The notes under the pieces: model-generated
The model's input: only the letters and a program-made list of their open reading frames with translations
Told to the model about the DNA's origin: nothing
Databases searched by the model: none
Shown: positions 1 through 11,026 of the stretch, one piece after another
How positions within the stretch are numbered: position 1 is the stretch's first letter
Layout: every line of letters begins with the position of its first letter
Position numbers and translations under genes: made by a program
Source: Bacillus sp. N1-1
Lineage (GTDB): Bacteria > Bacillota > Bacilli > Bacillales > Guptibacillaceae
Reading direction: 5' to 3'
DNA: 64,000 nucleotides
Assembly (NCBI RefSeq): GCF_009818105.1
Contig: NZ_CP046564.1
Location: forward strand, 310,001-374,000

Positions 1-155
1 GGTTTTCAAAAACGAATACCGTTAAAAAAGAAACATGGAAAAATTAGTCGAAACTTTTTAGCTAAATTCGATAAATATCGCATGCGGTTTTCTGTTTCCT
101 CGTGTTATGCTAGGGAAAGTTCGAGTTTGAACGATAAGGGAAAAGGAGGATGGAC

Positions 156-683
156 ATGCTAGATAGTGGTCTTGGCATGGTTGCTACCATTTTTGTTATT
201 AATATCGTATATGTATCGTTTCTTACGATGCGTACGATACTTACACTTAAAGGTCAGCGATACCTTGCAGCAATTACTGGAACAATTGAAATTGCAATAT
301 ATGTTATAGGGCTTGGTCTTGTCCTCGATAACCTAGGGCAAATTCAAAACGTTATTGCATACGCCCTTGGTTTTGGTGTTGGAATTATCGTTGGGATGAA
401 GATTGAAGAATACCTTGCGCTTGGTTATATCACAGTGAATGCTATTACAACAAAGCTTGAAGATGATATTCCCAATAAATTAAGAGATATCGGATATGGC
501 GTTACCCATTACCTCGCCCATGGTAGACAGGGTGAACGTCTGGTGATGCAAGTACTAACGTCGCGTAAATCGGAAAGAAAGCTTTATAAAGCGATTGAAG
601 ACCTTGATCCGAAAGCTTTCGTTATCTCTTATGAACCCCGTACCTTCCAGGGTGGATTCTGGGTTAGAAAAATTCGGAGGTAA
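156..683 (+). CDS. yebE: DUF2179 (UPF0316) membrane protein, YebE-like
   Basis: Membrane protein of unknown function in the UPF0316 family. Seen: about 175 residues, with three hydrophobic segments in the first half (roughly residues 5-27, 35-57 and 62-82), then a soluble C-terminal DUF2179-type domain (about 95-170) containing the [15 protein letters not shown] stretch. The start is set at the second ATG because the AAAAGGAGG ribosome site directly abuts the ATG at 150 and lies 6 nt before the one at 156. It is followed 3 nt later by the NETI-motif gene. The pair sits directly upstream of purE as in Bacillus subtilis, which supports the assignment. No function can be deduced from the sequence. 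Confidence 0.88.
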   Translation: MLDSGLGMVATIFVINIVYVSFLTMRTILTLKGQRYLAAITGTIEIAIYVIGLGLVLDNLGQIQNVIAYALGFGVGIIVGMKIEEYLALGYITVNAITTKLEDDIPNKLRDIGYGVTHYLAHGRQGERLVMQVLTSRKSERKLYKAIEDLDPKAFVISYEPRTFQGGFWVRKIRR

Positions 684-686
684 TGT

Positions 687-881
687 ATGGAAAAGAAAGC
701 GAAGAAAAAGAAGTTCGAGGTTCATGAAAATGAATCACTTTCTGACTGTTTAAAACGAATGGATGACGAAGGGTATATGCCTGTAAGACGGAGGGAAGAA
801 CCTGTCTTTAAAGAAAGTAAGAGTTCTAAAGAACCTGAGCTAGCTGGTCGGAAAATTGTTTTTGATGGAAAGTTAAAGTAA
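687..881 (+). CDS. yebG: NETI motif-containing small protein, YebG-like
   Basis: Small basic protein of 64 residues with unknown role. The N-terminus is lysine-rich (KKAKKKKFEV) and is followed by the family motif ENESLSDCLKRMDDEGYMPV, a variant of the NETI motif for which the family is named. No membrane segment is seen. The start is supported by CGGAGG 6 nt upstream. It is probably co-transcribed with the DUF2179 gene. Its stop codon abuts the first PurR box of the purine operon. The neighbourhood matches B. subtilis yebE-yebG-purE. Confidence 0.85.
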   Translation: MEKKAKKKKFEVHENESLSDCLKRMDDEGYMPVRRREEPVFKESKSSKEPELAGRKIVFDGKLK

Positions 882-925
882 AAACCGAACATTATAGTCA
901 ATATAAAACACATCGTTCGATTTTT
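881..925 (+). promoter_or_regulatory. Tandem inverted PurR boxes (pur operator)
   Basis: Box 1 carries CCGAAC at 885-890 after an A-run. Box 2 is inverted, with GTTCG at 915-919. The two CGAA cores are 26 nt apart. Known: Bacillus PurR binds two inverted 14-nt boxes with central CGAA cores separated by 16-17 nt, which predicts about this distance. The site lies just upstream of and against the -35 box, as expected for repression of the operon when PRPP is low. Confidence 0.72.
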
Positions 926-927
926 CG

Positions 928-957
928 TTGACAGTTGAACGTCGCTCTTGTTACTAT
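928..957 (+). promoter_or_regulatory. Sigma-A promoter of the pur operon
   Basis: The -35 box is a perfect TTGACA at 928-933 and the -10 is TACTAT at 952-957, with an 18-nt spacer. It lies immediately downstream of the PurR boxes and about 20 nt upstream of the purine aptamer, so transcripts starting here contain the whole riboswitch. Confidence 0.75.
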
Positions 958-977
958 GAAAGAGGAGCAAAAAGGAT

Positions 978-1050
978 ACCTCATATAATCTTGGGAATAA
1001 GGCCCATAAGTTTCTACCTGACGACCATGAATCGTCGGACTATGAGGGGG
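978..1050 (+). ncRNA. Purine riboswitch aptamer, guanine class
   Basis: The P1 stem pairs CCTCATA (979-985) with TATGAGG (1041-1047). The conserved core ATATAATC, the AGTTTCTACC segment and two kissing-loop hairpins (TTGGG...GGCCCATAAG, and CTGACGACC...AATCGTCGGAC) match the purine-aptamer consensus. The discriminating base in GGAC-TATGAG is C (1040), which in known aptamers selects guanine or hypoxanthine; adenine aptamers have T. It sits between the pur promoter and purE and should terminate transcription when guanine is abundant. Confidence 0.93.
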
Positions 1051-1095
1051 AAAGTCGTGTTTTGTGTATGCGCAAAGCAGGACGGATGTGTTTTC

Positions 1096-1155
1096 GCCCG
1101 AGGTAGAAGCTTCTTCTAAGTAAATAGAAGAATTCTATCTCGGGCTTTTCTGTTA
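1096..1155 (+). terminator. Riboswitch-controlled intrinsic terminator
   Basis: GCCCGAGGTAGAA (1096-1108) pairs with TTCTATCTCGGGC (1133-1145) with one G-U. The inner arms TTCTTCT and AGAAGAA extend the stem. It is followed by TTTTCTGTTATTTT. It lies 50 nt after the aptamer and 55 nt before purE, so it is the expression platform. The competing antiterminator pairing was not worked out. Confidence 0.85.
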
Positions 1156-1204
1156 TTTTCACACTATTTCGATTAATTAGCACCTTCATTTAAGGAGGAA
1201 TAGC

Positions 1205-1690
1205 ATGAACGCAAAAGTTGGCGTCATCATGGGAAGCACTTCTGATTGGGATACGATGAAGCATGCCTGTGACATACTAGAAGAACTTCAAGTACCGTAC
1301 GAGAAAAAAGTTGTTTCGGCTCATCGAACGCCGGAATTGATGTTTGAATATGCAGGATCGGCAAGAGAACGTGGCTTGAACGTCATCATTGCTGGTGCTG
1401 GTGGTGCTGCGCACTTACCAGGCATGGTAGCAGCGAAAACAACCCTTCCAGTCATTGGTGTCCCTGTTCAATCGCGCACATTAAACGGTTTAGATTCTCT
1501 CCTTTCGATCGTTCAAATGCCAGGCGGCGTACCTGTTGCAACCGTGGCGATTGGAAAAGCGGGAGCGAAAAATGCTGGGTTGCTTGCTGCGCAAATCTTA
1601 AGTACAGGTGATGAAACGATCGAGAAGAAGCTTAGCGAATATCGAATTCAGATGAAAGAAACCGTACTTGAAAGTAGTGACAGCTTATGA
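1205..1690 (+). CDS. purE: N5-carboxyaminoimidazole ribonucleotide mutase PurE
   Basis: Converts N5-CAIR to CAIR in IMP synthesis, in the cytoplasm. The 161-residue length is normal for class I PurE. Motifs seen are MGSTSDW at residues 9-15, SAHRTP at about 39-44 and the [11 protein letters not shown] loop near 70-80. The start ATG has TAAGGAGGAAT 7 nt upstream. It is the first gene of the 12-gene purine operon under the purine riboswitch and overlaps purK by ATGA, suggesting translational coupling. Because PurK is present, this is the mutase rather than a CO2-dependent carboxylase. Confidence 0.97.
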   Translation: MNAKVGVIMGSTSDWDTMKHACDILEELQVPYEKKVVSAHRTPELMFEYAGSARERGLNVIIAGAGGAAHLPGMVAAKTTLPVIGVPVQSRTLNGLDSLLSIVQMPGGVPVATVAIGKAGAKNAGLLAAQILSTGDETIEKKLSEYRIQMKETVLESSDSL

Positions 1691-2799
1691 GAAAAACCAT
1701 TTTACCAGGAAGTACAATTGGGATTTTAGGTGGCGGACAGCTAGGAAGAATGATGGCGTTAAAGGCGAGAGAGATGGGCTATCAAATTGCAGTTCTTGAA
1801 CCAAAAGAAAATTCGCCTTGCGGTCAAGTTTCGGACCATGAAGTGGTTAGTGGCTATGATGATTTGGATGGCGCCCGTAGGCTAGCTGATTTAAGTGATG
1901 TGATTACTTATGAATTTGAAAATATTACACACGATACAGCAAGATGGTTGGAAGAAAATGCGTATATGCCTCAGGGGGGAGAACTCCTTAGGGTGACGCA
2001 AGATCGCTATGTTGAGAAAAAAGCGATTCAAGATTCGGGTCTGCGCGTAGCACCATTTGAAACGGTCGATTCTAAACAAGATCTTAAGGTTGCGCTTGAG
2101 AAGATTGGCCTCCCTTCAGTCCTTAAAACACGTACGGGTGGTTATGATGGAAAAGGACAGTGGGTACTTAAAACGGAAAAAGATGTTGAAGCTCTCACTT
2201 TTCCGAACGTACCTTGTATTCTTGAAAGCTGGGTTCCGTTTCAAAAAGAGCTCTCCGTGATCGTGACCCGCAGTGTAAAAGGGGAAACAACTACTTTCCC
2301 GGTAGGTGAGAACGTTCATGTGAACAATATTCTTCATCAAACGATCGTTCCTGCTCGAATAGACGAAGCGGTCAAAACCAAAGCGGATGAGATCGGAAAA
2401 AAGATTGCAAATTCACTTCAACTTGTTGGAACACTTGCAGTTGAGCTATTTCTTAAAGATAATGAGATTTATGTGAATGAGCTTGCACCACGTCCGCATA
2501 ATTCTGGTCATTATACGATGGAGGCTTGTGAGACATCACAATTTGAGCAGCATATTCGAGCGATATGTGGATTGCCGCTTGGAAACACAGAACTGTTAAA
2601 ACCTGTGGTGATGGGAAACTTGCTCGGTCAGCATGTTACCCCACTAATGAACAGTATTTCAGAGCTAGGGGACGCAAAGCTACATTTATATGGGAAAGAC
2701 GAAGCAAAGCCTAATCGGAAAATGGGACACATTAACTTTCTTGCCGCTTCAACAGAAGAAGCAATAAAACGAATGAACTCATGGAAGTTATGGCAGTAA
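1687..2799 (+). CDS. purK: N5-carboxyaminoimidazole ribonucleotide synthase PurK
   Basis: ATP- and bicarbonate-dependent carboxylation of AIR to N5-CAIR, the substrate of PurE. It is an ATP-grasp enzyme of 370 residues. It has an N-terminal [11 protein letters not shown] nucleotide-type loop at residues 12-22, a central [18 protein letters not shown]-grasp segment around 146-160, an [11 protein letters not shown] catalytic stretch near 270, and RKMGHINF near the C-terminus. It overlaps purE by 4 nt (ATGA) and is followed 25 nt later by purB. Nothing is missing. Confidence 0.97.
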   Translation: MRKTILPGSTIGILGGGQLGRMMALKAREMGYQIAVLEPKENSPCGQVSDHEVVSGYDDLDGARRLADLSDVITYEFENITHDTARWLEENAYMPQGGELLRVTQDRYVEKKAIQDSGLRVAPFETVDSKQDLKVALEKIGLPSVLKTRTGGYDGKGQWVLKTEKDVEALTFPNVPCILESWVPFQKELSVIVTRSVKGETTTFPVGENVHVNNILHQTIVPARIDEAVKTKADEIGKKIANSLQLVGTLAVELFLKDNEIYVNELAPRPHNSGHYTMEACETSQFEQHIRAICGLPLGNTELLKPVVMGNLLGQHVTPLMNSISELGDAKLHLYGKDEAKPNRKMGHINFLAASTEEAIKRMNSWKLWQ

Positions 2800-2824
2800 A
2801 GACAAGAGACCAGGAGGACTTACG

Positions 2825-4117
2825 ATGATTGAACGTTATACTCGCCCTGAAATGGGAGCGATTTGGACAGAGGAAAACCGCTACAATGCGTGGCTTGAAG
2901 TAGAAATCTTAGCATGTGAAGCTTGGGCAGAACTTGGCATTATACCGAAAGAAGATGTCCAAAAGATCCGAGAAAACGCTGGTTTCAGCGTTGATCGCAT
3001 TCATGAGATTGAAGAAGAAACACGTCATGATGTTGTGGCTTTTACAAGAGCCGTATCTGAAACGCTTGGAGAAGAACGGAAGTGGGTGCACTACGGTCTT
3101 ACATCAACGGATGTCGTTGATACAGCACTTTCTTATCAGTTGAATCAAGCGAACGACCTTTTAATTAAAGACATTGAGAAATTCATTGACGTGCTTAAAG
3201 CAAAAGCACAGGAGCATAAGTACACAGTCATGATGGGGAGAACTCACGGTGTTCATGCAGAGCCAACAACGTTTGGTCTTAAAATGGCGCTATGGTATGA
3301 AGAAATGAAGCGTAACCTTGAAAGATTCAAAACAGCTTCAGATAACGTTCGATTCGGTAAACTATCTGGGGCAGTTGGAACATATGCAAACATTGATCCA
3401 TTTATCGAGCAGTATGTTTGTGAAAAACTTGGCCTTCAAGCAGCGCCGATTTCTACACAAACGCTTCAGCGTGATCGTCATGCTCATTACATGTCCGCTC
3501 TAGCACTTGTTGCAACATCGATTGAAAAGTTTGCTGTTGAAATTCGCGGTCTACAAAAGAGTGAAACGCGTGAAGTAGAGGAGTTTTTCGCGAAAGGACA
3601 AAAGGGATCTTCCGCTATGCCACATAAGCGTAACCCGATTGGTTCTGAAAATATGACTGGAATGGCACGTGTGATTCGTGGCTATATGACAACAGCTTAC
3701 GAGAACGTTCCTCTCTGGCATGAGCGTGATATTTCTCATTCTTCAGCAGAGCGTGTCATTCTTCCGGATGCAACGATTGCGCTCAACTATATGCTTAATC
3801 GTTTTGCAGGAATTGTTTCGAAACTAACGGTCTTTCCTGAGAACATGAAGCGCAATATGACAAGAACATACGGCTTGATTTACAGTCAGCGCGTTCTTTT
3901 GTCCCTTATTGATAAAGGCATGGCGCGTGAAGCGGCGTATGATCTCGTTCAACCAAAAGCAATGGATGCTTGGGAAAGAGGCATTCAATTTAGAGAGCTA
4001 GTTGAAGCGGATCCTAAGATTACAGATCAGCTTAGTGAAGCAGAAATTGAAGATTGCTTTGACTACAATTACCACCTGAAGCCGGTGGATATGATTTTTG
4101 AACGTCTCGGACTTTAA
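2825..4117 (+). CDS. purB: Adenylosuccinate lyase PurB
   Basis: Cleaves SAICAR to AICAR and adenylosuccinate to AMP, releasing fumarate in both reactions. The 430-residue length is standard for the Bacillus enzyme. The fumarase/lyase superfamily signature [16 protein letters not shown] lies at about residues 261-276 and holds the flexible catalytic serine loop. Other active-site stretches are TSTDVVDTA near 93-101 and [14 protein letters not shown] near 139-152. The start ATG follows AGGAGGACTTACG. Third gene of the purine operon. Confidence 0.97.
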   Translation: MIERYTRPEMGAIWTEENRYNAWLEVEILACEAWAELGIIPKEDVQKIRENAGFSVDRIHEIEEETRHDVVAFTRAVSETLGEERKWVHYGLTSTDVVDTALSYQLNQANDLLIKDIEKFIDVLKAKAQEHKYTVMMGRTHGVHAEPTTFGLKMALWYEEMKRNLERFKTASDNVRFGKLSGAVGTYANIDPFIEQYVCEKLGLQAAPISTQTLQRDRHAHYMSALALVATSIEKFAVEIRGLQKSETREVEEFFAKGQKGSSAMPHKRNPIGSENMTGMARVIRGYMTTAYENVPLWHERDISHSSAERVILPDATIALNYMLNRFAGIVSKLTVFPENMKRNMTRTYGLIYSQRVLLSLIDKGMAREAAYDLVQPKAMDAWERGIQFRELVEADPKITDQLSEAEIEDCFDYNYHLKPVDMIFERLGL

Positions 4118-4139
4118 TTAAGCATCGGAGGGGATCACC

Positions 4140-4865
4140 ATGGAAAAGCAAGCATTGTTGTACGAAGGAAAAGCAAAGAGAATTTACGCAACGAATGAAG
4201 CAGAAGTTGTCTGGGTCGCGTACAAAGATTCAGCAACCGCTTATAACGGGGAGAAGAAAGCAACGATTACAGGCAAAGGTCGCCTGAACAATGAGATTAC
4301 AAGCCTGCTCTTTGATTATTTAAAAAGTGCTGGCATTGAAAGTCATTTTATTGAAAAGCTTTCTTCTACTGAACAGCTTGTTAAACGCGTTTCAATTATT
4401 CCACTTGAAGTGGTTGTTCGAAACATCGCAGCTGGGAGCTTTTCCAAACGCACGGGTGTGGAAGAAGGAAAGTTACTAAAACAGCCGATCGTTGAATTTT
4501 ATTACAAGAATGATGACCTTGGTGATCCTCTTCTCACGCTTGATCACGTGTTAGAACTTGAACTTGCAACAGAAGAAACCGTTCAAGAATTAAAAGAACG
4601 CGCATTAAAGATCAATACGCTATTACGTGGTTACTTTCTTGAACGTGACGTAAAGCTCGTTGATTTTAAATTAGAGTTTGGTGTCACACCGGAAGGCAAG
4701 ATCCTGTTGGCTGATGAGATTTCTCCGGATACTTGTCGACTATGGGACAGTAAAACAAACGAAAAGTTAGATAAAGACGTGTTTCGAAGAGATATTGGAA
4801 ATTTGACAGAAGCGTACGAACAAATTTTAACTCGCCTGGGGGGCTCCGAATCATGTACAAAGTAA
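4140..4865 (+). CDS. purC: SAICAR synthetase PurC
   Basis: Ligates aspartate to CAIR using ATP to form SAICAR. The 241 residues are the normal length. Visible motifs are the N-terminal [10 protein letters not shown] (7-16), [13 protein letters not shown] (about 93-105) and the metal/substrate segment VDFKLEFG with [13 protein letters not shown] (about 177-205). The start is supported by CGGAGGGGATCACC. The 3' end overlaps purS by 13 nt, so the purS ribosome site CTGGGGGGC lies inside purC. Confidence 0.97.
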   Translation: MEKQALLYEGKAKRIYATNEAEVVWVAYKDSATAYNGEKKATITGKGRLNNEITSLLFDYLKSAGIESHFIEKLSSTEQLVKRVSIIPLEVVVRNIAAGSFSKRTGVEEGKLLKQPIVEFYYKNDDLGDPLLTLDHVLELELATEETVQELKERALKINTLLRGYFLERDVKLVDFKLEFGVTPEGKILLADEISPDTCRLWDSKTNEKLDKDVFRRDIGNLTEAYEQILTRLGGSESCTK

Positions 4866-5104
4866 AAGTCTATGTAACGTTAAAAGAAAGTGTTCTAGAT
4901 CCGCAAGGAAGTGCTGTGAAAAATTCATTACACAGCCTTTCGTATCATGAAGTGGAGGACGTACGGATTGGGAAATACATGGAACTCACAGTGAAAGATA
5001 CGGAGAACCTGGATCAGCGAATTAAAGAAATTTGCGAGAAGCTTCTAGCGAATACGGTTATTGAAGACTACACCTATGAAATCGAGGAGGGAGTCGCACA
5101 GTGA
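4853..5104 (+). CDS. purS: FGAM synthase subunit PurS
   Basis: Small structural subunit (83 residues) that bridges PurQ and PurL in the three-part FGAM synthase used by Gram-positive bacteria. Features typical of PurS are the opening [18 protein letters not shown] and the following strand around [12 protein letters not shown]. It overlaps purC by 13 nt and purQ by 4 nt (GTGA), consistent with balanced translation of the subunits. Confidence 0.95.
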   Translation: MYKVKVYVTLKESVLDPQGSAVKNSLHSLSYHEVEDVRIGKYMELTVKDTENLDQRIKEICEKLLANTVIEDYTYEIEEGVAQ

Positions 5105-5784
5105 AATTTGCGGTGATTGTGTTCCCGGGTTCTAACTGCGATGTGGATATGTATCACGCCATCAAAGATGAGCTTGGAGAAGAAGCGGTTTATGTCCGGT
5201 ACGATGAGCAAAATCTAGCAAACTATGATGCGATTCTTCTACCAGGCGGTTTCTCTTACGGAGATTACCTTCGCAGTGGTGCCATTGCTCGTTTTGCGCC
5301 GATTATGCCTGAGGTAGTAAAGGCAGCTGAAGCAGGGAAACCGATCCTCGGTGTTTGTAATGGATTCCAAATTCTCTTGGAAGCAGGTCTGTTACCAGGA
5401 GCGATGAAGCGAAATAAAAATCTGAAGTTTATGTGTCGTCCAGTTACACTACGCGTTCAAAACAATGAAACGATGTTTACTTCAGCTTATGACAAAGAAG
5501 AAGAAATCACGATTCCAATCGCACACGGAGAAGGAAACTACTATTGCGATGAGGCGACACTTGCGACACTGAAGCAGGAAAATCGTATTGCGTTTACCTA
5601 TGCGGATAATCCGAACGGCTCGGTTGAAGATATTGCTGGGATCGTAAACGAAAAGGGAAACGTCCTCGGTATGATGCCTCACCCTGAACGAGCGGTAGAT
5701 GAGCTGTTAGGAAGTGGAGATGGATTAAATCTATTTAAATCGATATTACGCAACTGGAGGGAATCCCATGTCACACATGCATGA
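5101..5784 (+). CDS. purQ: FGAM synthase glutaminase subunit PurQ
   Basis: Class I glutamine amidotransferase that supplies ammonia to PurL. It has 227 residues. The nucleophile is Cys86 in GVCNGFQIL, and the His-Glu pair is in [10 protein letters not shown] near residue 195. The oxyanion-type [16 protein letters not shown] lies at about 49-64. The start is GTG, preceded by GAGGAGGGAGTC inside purS. The 3' end overlaps purL by 17 nt. Confidence 0.97.
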   Translation: MKFAVIVFPGSNCDVDMYHAIKDELGEEAVYVRYDEQNLANYDAILLPGGFSYGDYLRSGAIARFAPIMPEVVKAAEAGKPILGVCNGFQILLEAGLLPGAMKRNKNLKFMCRPVTLRVQNNETMFTSAYDKEEEITIPIAHGEGNYYCDEATLATLKQENRIAFTYADNPNGSVEDIAGIVNEKGNVLGMMPHPERAVDELLGSGDGLNLFKSILRNWRESHVTHA

Positions 5785-7993
5785 ACCAACACCTGAGATG
5801 ATTAAAGACCAGAAACTCTACAGTCAGATGGGCTTAACAGATGAAGAGTTCGGTATGGTGGAAGAGATTCTTGGCCGAACACCGAATTACACGGAAACGG
5901 GGCTATTTTCCGTTATGTGGTCGGAACACTGTAGCTACAAGAATTCAAAACCAGTGCTGAAAAAATTCCCGATCACAGGTGAGCGCGTTCTTCAAGGTCC
6001 TGGTGAAGGTGCCGGAATTGTTGATATCGGTGACGAGCAGGCAGTCGTGTTTAAGATTGAAAGCCATAACCATCCATCTGCAATCGAGCCTTATCAAGGT
6101 GCGGCAACAGGAGTTGGCGGCATTATCCGTGACGTTTTCTCGATGGGAGCGCGTCCTATTGCTCTTCTTAATTCACTTCGATTTGGTGAACTTAGCAATC
6201 CGAAAGTGAAGTATCTGTTTGAAGAAGTTGTTGCTGGTATTGCAGGGTACGGAAACTGTATTGGAATCCCAACGGTAGGTGGAGAAGTACAGTTCGATTC
6301 TTCTTACGATGGAAACCCACTTGTGAACGCGATGTGTGTTGGCTTAATCGATCATAAAGACATTCAAAAAGGAATTGCATCTGGAGCTGGGAACACGGTG
6401 ATGTACGTTGGTGCGAGCACTGGACGTGACGGCATCCACGGCGCAACCTTCGCATCTGAAGAATTGACAGATGCTTCTGACGAAAAGCGCCCTGCTGTTC
6501 AAGTAGGGGATCCGTTCATGGAAAAGCTTCTGCTTGAAGCGTGTCTTGAGCTTGTTCATTGTGATGCGCTTGTTGGCATTCAGGATATGGGTGCAGCGGG
6601 TCTAACATCTTCAGCTTCAGAAATGGCGAGTAAGGCAGGAATGGGCCTCGAAATGAATCTTGATGAAGTTCCACAGCGCGAAAAAGGAATGACGCCATAT
6701 GAAATGATGCTATCTGAGTCACAGGAGCGAATGCTTGTTGTGGTGAAGAAAGGGCACGAAGCTGAGATCAAAGCCATTACAGATCGCTGGGGTCTTTTAG
6801 CGAAAGAGGTTGGGGTTGTAACAGAAGATAAGCGGTTCCGACTTCTTCATCAAGGGGAAGTAGTGGCAGATGTCCCGGTTGATGCACTTGCTGAAGAAGC
6901 GCCTGTATATCATAAGCCTTCTCGTATTCCCGAGTACTATATTGAGAATCAACAGCTTCATAAATCAATTCCTGAGGTGGAAGATGCGAAGGAAATGCTT
7001 TATACACTACTAGGTCAGCCGACGATTTCAAGCAAGGAATGGGTTTTTGATCAGTATGACTATATGGTGCGTACGAATACGGTTGTAGCACCAGGATCAG
7101 ATGCTGCAGTTGTCCGCGTGCGTGGAACGAACAAAGGGTTAGCGATGACGACGGATTGTAATTCACGTTATTTATATCTCGATCCTGAAGTAGGCGGTCA
7201 GATCGCGGTTGCAGAAGCGGCGCGTAATATCGTTTGTTCAGGTGGCGAGCCATTAGCGATTACAGATTGCTTAAACTTTGGTAACCCTGAAAAACCAGAG
7301 ATTTTCTGGCAAATTGAAAAAGCAACAGATGGTATGAGTGAAGCGTGTCGTATGTTAAATGCACCTGTTATAGGTGGGAACGTGTCACTTTATAATGAAA
7401 CGAACGGCATTGCCGTATATCCAACACCGGTAGTTGGAATGGTCGGTCTCGTTCATGATCTTAGTCATGTTACAACGCAGCATTTTAAAAAAGAAGGAAA
7501 CTTGATTTACATGCTTGGCGAAACGGGAGACGATTTTGGCGGTAGCGAGCTTCAAAAGTACCTTGATGGTAAGATTTCAGGTCAAGCCCCTACCCTTAAT
7601 CTTGAAATTGAAAAAGAACGCCAAAACCAACTTCTAACCGCAATTCAAGATGGTCTTGTTGAATCAGCTCACGATCTCGCGGAAGGCGGCCTTAGTGTTG
7701 CCCTTGCAGAATCGCTCATTGGCACAGAGCTTGGAGCCAACGTAAGGATTGACGGAGATATCACGACAGACCTTTTTAGTGAAACACAATCTCGTTTTCT
7801 TGTAAGCATCAAGGGGGAACATCAGCAGGCATTTGAGCAACGAACGGGAGCAACGCTAATCGGTGAAGTCACCGGTACTGGCGTATTAACGATTATGCAT
7901 GAGGATGAAACACATATCTTCGATGCTCCAGTTCAAGAGCTTGAAGCAGCCTGGAAAGGAGCCATTCCATGTTTGGTGAAATCAAAGGCTTAA
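5768..7993 (+). CDS. purL: FGAM synthase catalytic subunit PurL (small type)
   Basis: Converts FGAR to FGAM with ATP and ammonia from PurQ. The 741 residues mark the small Gram-positive PurL, which needs PurS and PurQ; both are encoded directly upstream. Motifs include [15 protein letters not shown] near residue 41, [20 protein letters not shown] near 95-114, and the second-half ATP site [13 protein letters not shown] near 440. The start ATG is spaced from TGGAGGGAATCCC. It overlaps purF by 25 nt. Confidence 0.97.
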   Translation: MSHMHEPTPEMIKDQKLYSQMGLTDEEFGMVEEILGRTPNYTETGLFSVMWSEHCSYKNSKPVLKKFPITGERVLQGPGEGAGIVDIGDEQAVVFKIESHNHPSAIEPYQGAATGVGGIIRDVFSMGARPIALLNSLRFGELSNPKVKYLFEEVVAGIAGYGNCIGIPTVGGEVQFDSSYDGNPLVNAMCVGLIDHKDIQKGIASGAGNTVMYVGASTGRDGIHGATFASEELTDASDEKRPAVQVGDPFMEKLLLEACLELVHCDALVGIQDMGAAGLTSSASEMASKAGMGLEMNLDEVPQREKGMTPYEMMLSESQERMLVVVKKGHEAEIKAITDRWGLLAKEVGVVTEDKRFRLLHQGEVVADVPVDALAEEAPVYHKPSRIPEYYIENQQLHKSIPEVEDAKEMLYTLLGQPTISSKEWVFDQYDYMVRTNTVVAPGSDAAVVRVRGTNKGLAMTTDCNSRYLYLDPEVGGQIAVAEAARNIVCSGGEPLAITDCLNFGNPEKPEIFWQIEKATDGMSEACRMLNAPVIGGNVSLYNETNGIAVYPTPVVGMVGLVHDLSHVTTQHFKKEGNLIYMLGETGDDFGGSELQKYLDGKISGQAPTLNLEIEKERQNQLLTAIQDGLVESAHDLAEGGLSVALAESLIGTELGANVRIDGDITTDLFSETQSRFLVSIKGEHQQAFEQRTGATLIGEVTGTGVLTIMHEDETHIFDAPVQELEAAWKGAIPCLVKSKA

Positions 7994-9381
7994 ATGAAGA
8001 GTGTGGCGTATTTGGTATCTGGGGTCACCCAGATGCTGCGTCGTTAACGTATTACGGTCTTCATAGCTTACAGCATCGTGGTCAGGAAGGTGCGGGTATT
8101 GTCACTACTGACGGTGATCGTCTCTATAACCATAAAGGACTTGGTCTTGTGAATGATGTCTTTGGACCAGGTGATCTTGAGAAGCTTGAAGGAAATGGTG
8201 CGATCGGCCATGTGAGGTATTCAACTGCTGGAGGTGGGGGATATGAGAACGTTCAGCCTCTTGTATTCCGCTCACAAAATGGTGGCCTTGCTCTTGCGCA
8301 TAATGGAAACTTAGTAAATGCCAATGCGCTTAAGCACCAGCTCGAAGGTCAGGGGAGTATTTTTCAAACAACGTCCGATACAGAAGTGCTAGCCCATCTT
8401 ATTAAACGAAGCGGCTACTTAAGTCAGCGTGAAAAAGTAAAGAATGCCCTCACAATGGTGAAAGGGGCTTATGCTTTCATTATGATGACGGAGAAAGAGA
8501 TGATGGTCGCTCTTGATCCCCATGGATTGAGACCACTCTCATTAGGCATTTTAGAAGGGGCATATGTTGTTGCTTCGGAAACATGCGCCTTTGATTTAAT
8601 TGGTGCGGAATATATTCGTGATGTTCAGCCAGGCGAGCTTTTGATCATTAGCGAGAACGGTTTGGAATCAGAGCGATTCTCTTCTTCGATCTCACGTGCT
8701 ATTTGTTCAATGGAGTACATCTACTTTTCTAGACCAGATAGCAATATTGAGAATATTAACGTGCATACGGCTCGTAAACAGCTTGGCAAACAGCTTGCTA
8801 AAGAAGCGCCAATTGAAGCGGATATCGTAACGGGTGTTCCAGACTCAAGCATTTCAGCTGCGATTGGATATGCAGAAGAATCAGGTATCCCATATGAAAT
8901 GGGCTTAATAAAAAATCGCTATGTGGGCAGAACGTTTATCCAACCTTCTCAGGAGTTACGGGAGCGCGGTGTGAAGATGAAGCTTTCACCAGTTCGAGGA
9001 GTTGTTGAGGGCAAGCGTGTCGTGATTGTTGATGATTCAATTGTAAGAGGGACAACAAGCAGACGAATCGTTACAATGCTTCGTGAAGCAGGAGCGAAAG
9101 AGGTTCACGTTCGCATTAGTGCGCCTCCGATTATCAGCCCATGCTATTACGGAATTGATACATCGAACTCAGGTGAATTGATTGCGGCGAAGATGAGCGT
9201 AGCAGAGATGTGTGAAGAAATAGGTGCTGATTCTCTAACCTTTCTTACAACAGATGGCATGACCACTGCGATCGGCAGAGAAGAGAAAGATTCATCGTGT
9301 GGTCAGTGTCTAGGTTGTTTTACAGGCAACTATCCAACGGAAATTTATCCTGATACCGTTCATCCTTACGAAAAAGTTTAA
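7969..9381 (+). CDS. purF: Amidophosphoribosyltransferase PurF
   Basis: First committed step of purine synthesis: PRPP plus glutamine gives phosphoribosylamine. The 470 residues begin with a short propeptide before ECGVFG, whose cysteine is the expected mature N-terminal nucleophile (self-processing is known in the B. subtilis enzyme). The glutaminase half contains [10 protein letters not shown], and the PRPP-binding motif [14 protein letters not shown] lies at about 346-359. C-terminal cysteines (CGQCLGC) fit the known 4Fe-4S cluster. It overlaps purL by 25 nt, with AAAGGAGCC as ribosome site. Confidence 0.97.
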   Translation: MFGEIKGLNEECGVFGIWGHPDAASLTYYGLHSLQHRGQEGAGIVTTDGDRLYNHKGLGLVNDVFGPGDLEKLEGNGAIGHVRYSTAGGGGYENVQPLVFRSQNGGLALAHNGNLVNANALKHQLEGQGSIFQTTSDTEVLAHLIKRSGYLSQREKVKNALTMVKGAYAFIMMTEKEMMVALDPHGLRPLSLGILEGAYVVASETCAFDLIGAEYIRDVQPGELLIISENGLESERFSSSISRAICSMEYIYFSRPDSNIENINVHTARKQLGKQLAKEAPIEADIVTGVPDSSISAAIGYAEESGIPYEMGLIKNRYVGRTFIQPSQELRERGVKMKLSPVRGVVEGKRVVIVDDSIVRGTTSRRIVTMLREAGAKEVHVRISAPPIISPCYYGIDTSNSGELIAAKMSVAEMCEEIGADSLTFLTTDGMTTAIGREEKDSSCGQCLGCFTGNYPTEIYPDTVHPYEKV

Positions 9382-9396
9382 CCGAAGGAGGCCATT

Positions 9397-10437
9397 ATGG
9401 CACAAGCATACAGGCAGGCAGGCGTTAACATAGAAGCAGGTTATGAAGCGGTGGATCGCATTAAGCCCCACGTAAAGAAAACAATGCGCAAAGGTGTAAT
9501 GGGCGGACTTGGTGGTTTCGGTGGCATGTTCGATCTGTCAGAACTAGATTATGAGAAACCAGTTCTTGTTTCAGGAACGGACGGTGTTGGAACAAAGCTC
9601 ATGCTTGCTATTCAACTCGATCAGCATGATACGATTGGCATTGATTGTGTGGCAATGTGCGTAAATGACGTTGTCGCACAAGGGGCAGAGCCTCTCTATT
9701 TTCTTGATTACATTGCAACTGGAAAGCTTGCACCAGAGCGAATTGAGGAAATTGTAAAAGGTGTGGCTGAAGGCTGTTCACAGGCAGGCTGTGCCTTAAT
9801 TGGTGGAGAAACAGCTGAAATGCCTGATATGTATCAAGAAAACGACTATGATCTTGCTGGATTTACTGTGGGAGCTGTTGAAAAGTCGAAGCTTATTACG
9901 ACAGAGAATGTGAGAGAAGGAAATGTCCTAATCGGTCTTGCTTCAAACGGCATTCACAGCAACGGTTTTTCCCTTGTACGTAAAGTGTTGCTGAAAGATC
10001 ATAAGATGGATCTTGCAACCTCTTATGATGAGCTTGATTCAACGCTTGGAGAGGCGTTACTTGCCCCGACGCGTATTTATGTTAAACCGGTTTTAAATGT
10101 TCTTAAATCGCACACTGTGAATGGGATTGCCCATATAACAGGCGGTGGTTTTGAAGAGAATATTCCGCGTATGCTTCCTGAAGGACTGGCAGCCCAAATT
10201 GATTATGGCTCATGGCCGATTCCTCCAATCTTTGATTTAATCGAAAAGAAAGGAAATCTTGCTCGTAAGGAAATGTTTACAACGTTTAATATGGGCGTAG
10301 GTATGGTACTTGCTGTGCCGGAAGATGAGGCTGTTAATGTCATTAAAGCTCTTGAACAGGATGGCGAACGAGCTTATATGATTGGGCGCGTAGTCAAAGG
10401 AGAAGGAATTGAATTTGGAGGCGGTGACCTGTCGTGA
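9397..10437 (+). CDS. purM: AIR synthetase PurM
   Basis: Cyclises FGAM to AIR with ATP. The 346 residues are normal for PurM. Motifs are [13 protein letters not shown] around 60-72, [18 protein letters not shown] around 86-103, [11 protein letters not shown] near 142 and [14 protein letters not shown] near 247-260. The start ATG follows CGAAGGAGG. The stop overlaps the purN start (GTGA), so PurM and PurN translation are probably coupled. Confidence 0.97.
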   Translation: MAQAYRQAGVNIEAGYEAVDRIKPHVKKTMRKGVMGGLGGFGGMFDLSELDYEKPVLVSGTDGVGTKLMLAIQLDQHDTIGIDCVAMCVNDVVAQGAEPLYFLDYIATGKLAPERIEEIVKGVAEGCSQAGCALIGGETAEMPDMYQENDYDLAGFTVGAVEKSKLITTENVREGNVLIGLASNGIHSNGFSLVRKVLLKDHKMDLATSYDELDSTLGEALLAPTRIYVKPVLNVLKSHTVNGIAHITGGGFEENIPRMLPEGLAAQIDYGSWPIPPIFDLIEKKGNLARKEMFTTFNMGVGMVLAVPEDEAVNVIKALEQDGERAYMIGRVVKGEGIEFGGGDLS

Positions 10438-11012
10438 AAAAGGTAGCCGTATTCGCATCTGGGAGCGGCTCGAACTTTGAAGCGATCGCCGCAGCCATTG
10501 AAAAAGGACAATTCGAGGCTGAAGTTGCCCTTGTTGTATGCGACCGTCCTGGAGCAAAAGTTGAAAAAAGGGCAGAACGCTTTGGCATTCCTGTCCTTTC
10601 CTTTTATCCAAAATCATATGACTCAAAAGCTGATTTTGAAAACTTTATTCTTCAACAATTGAATGATGCAGGGGTTGAGTGGATTGTACTTGCTGGTTAT
10701 ATGAGGTTAATAGGTCCAACGCTCCTTAAAGGTTTTGGAGGAAGAATCATCAATATTCATCCCTCTCTCCTTCCGTCTTTTCCAGGAAAAGACGCGATTG
10801 GCCAAGCATTTGAAGCTGGTGTTAAAATCACAGGTGTTACCGTTCACTTCGTGGACGAGGGAATGGATACAGGGAAAATTATTGATCAAGACAGCGTTCG
10901 AATTGATGAGGGAGATACGAAAGAGGACCTGGCAAACAAAATTCAGGCCGTTGAACACCTTTTGTATCCCGCTGTCATTCGTTCCCTTCTTCAGGAAAAA
11001 TACAAGAGGTAG
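10434..11012 (+). CDS. purN: GAR transformylase PurN
   Basis: Transfers formyl from 10-formyl-THF to GAR. The 192 residues form a formyltransferase fold with [13 protein letters not shown] near the N-terminus, [12 protein letters not shown] around 86-97, the catalytic [13 protein letters not shown] (Asn and His) around 106-118, and the downstream Asp in [13 protein letters not shown]. The start is GTG with GGAGGCGGTGA overlapping the purM end. No PurT or PurU is visible in the window. Confidence 0.97.
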   Translation: MKKVAVFASGSGSNFEAIAAAIEKGQFEAEVALVVCDRPGAKVEKRAERFGIPVLSFYPKSYDSKADFENFILQQLNDAGVEWIVLAGYMRLIGPTLLKGFGGRIINIHPSLLPSFPGKDAIGQAFEAGVKITGVTVHFVDEGMDTGKIIDQDSVRIDEGDTKEDLANKIQAVEHLLYPAVIRSLLQEKYKR

Positions 11013-11026
11013 TAGGAGGAGTTCAC

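Noticed and set aside
1..149. Promoter for the DUF2179 gene
   Set aside because: Only a TATGCT -10-like hexamer at 106-111 was seen; the -35 at the right distance is poor, so no feature is claimed.
928..1119. 63-codon frame over the purine leader
   Set aside because: It covers the promoter, aptamer and terminator, and has no ribosome site.
6777..7253. 158-codon frame antisense to purL
   Set aside because: Composition follows the purL codons in reverse; no ribosome site and no family.
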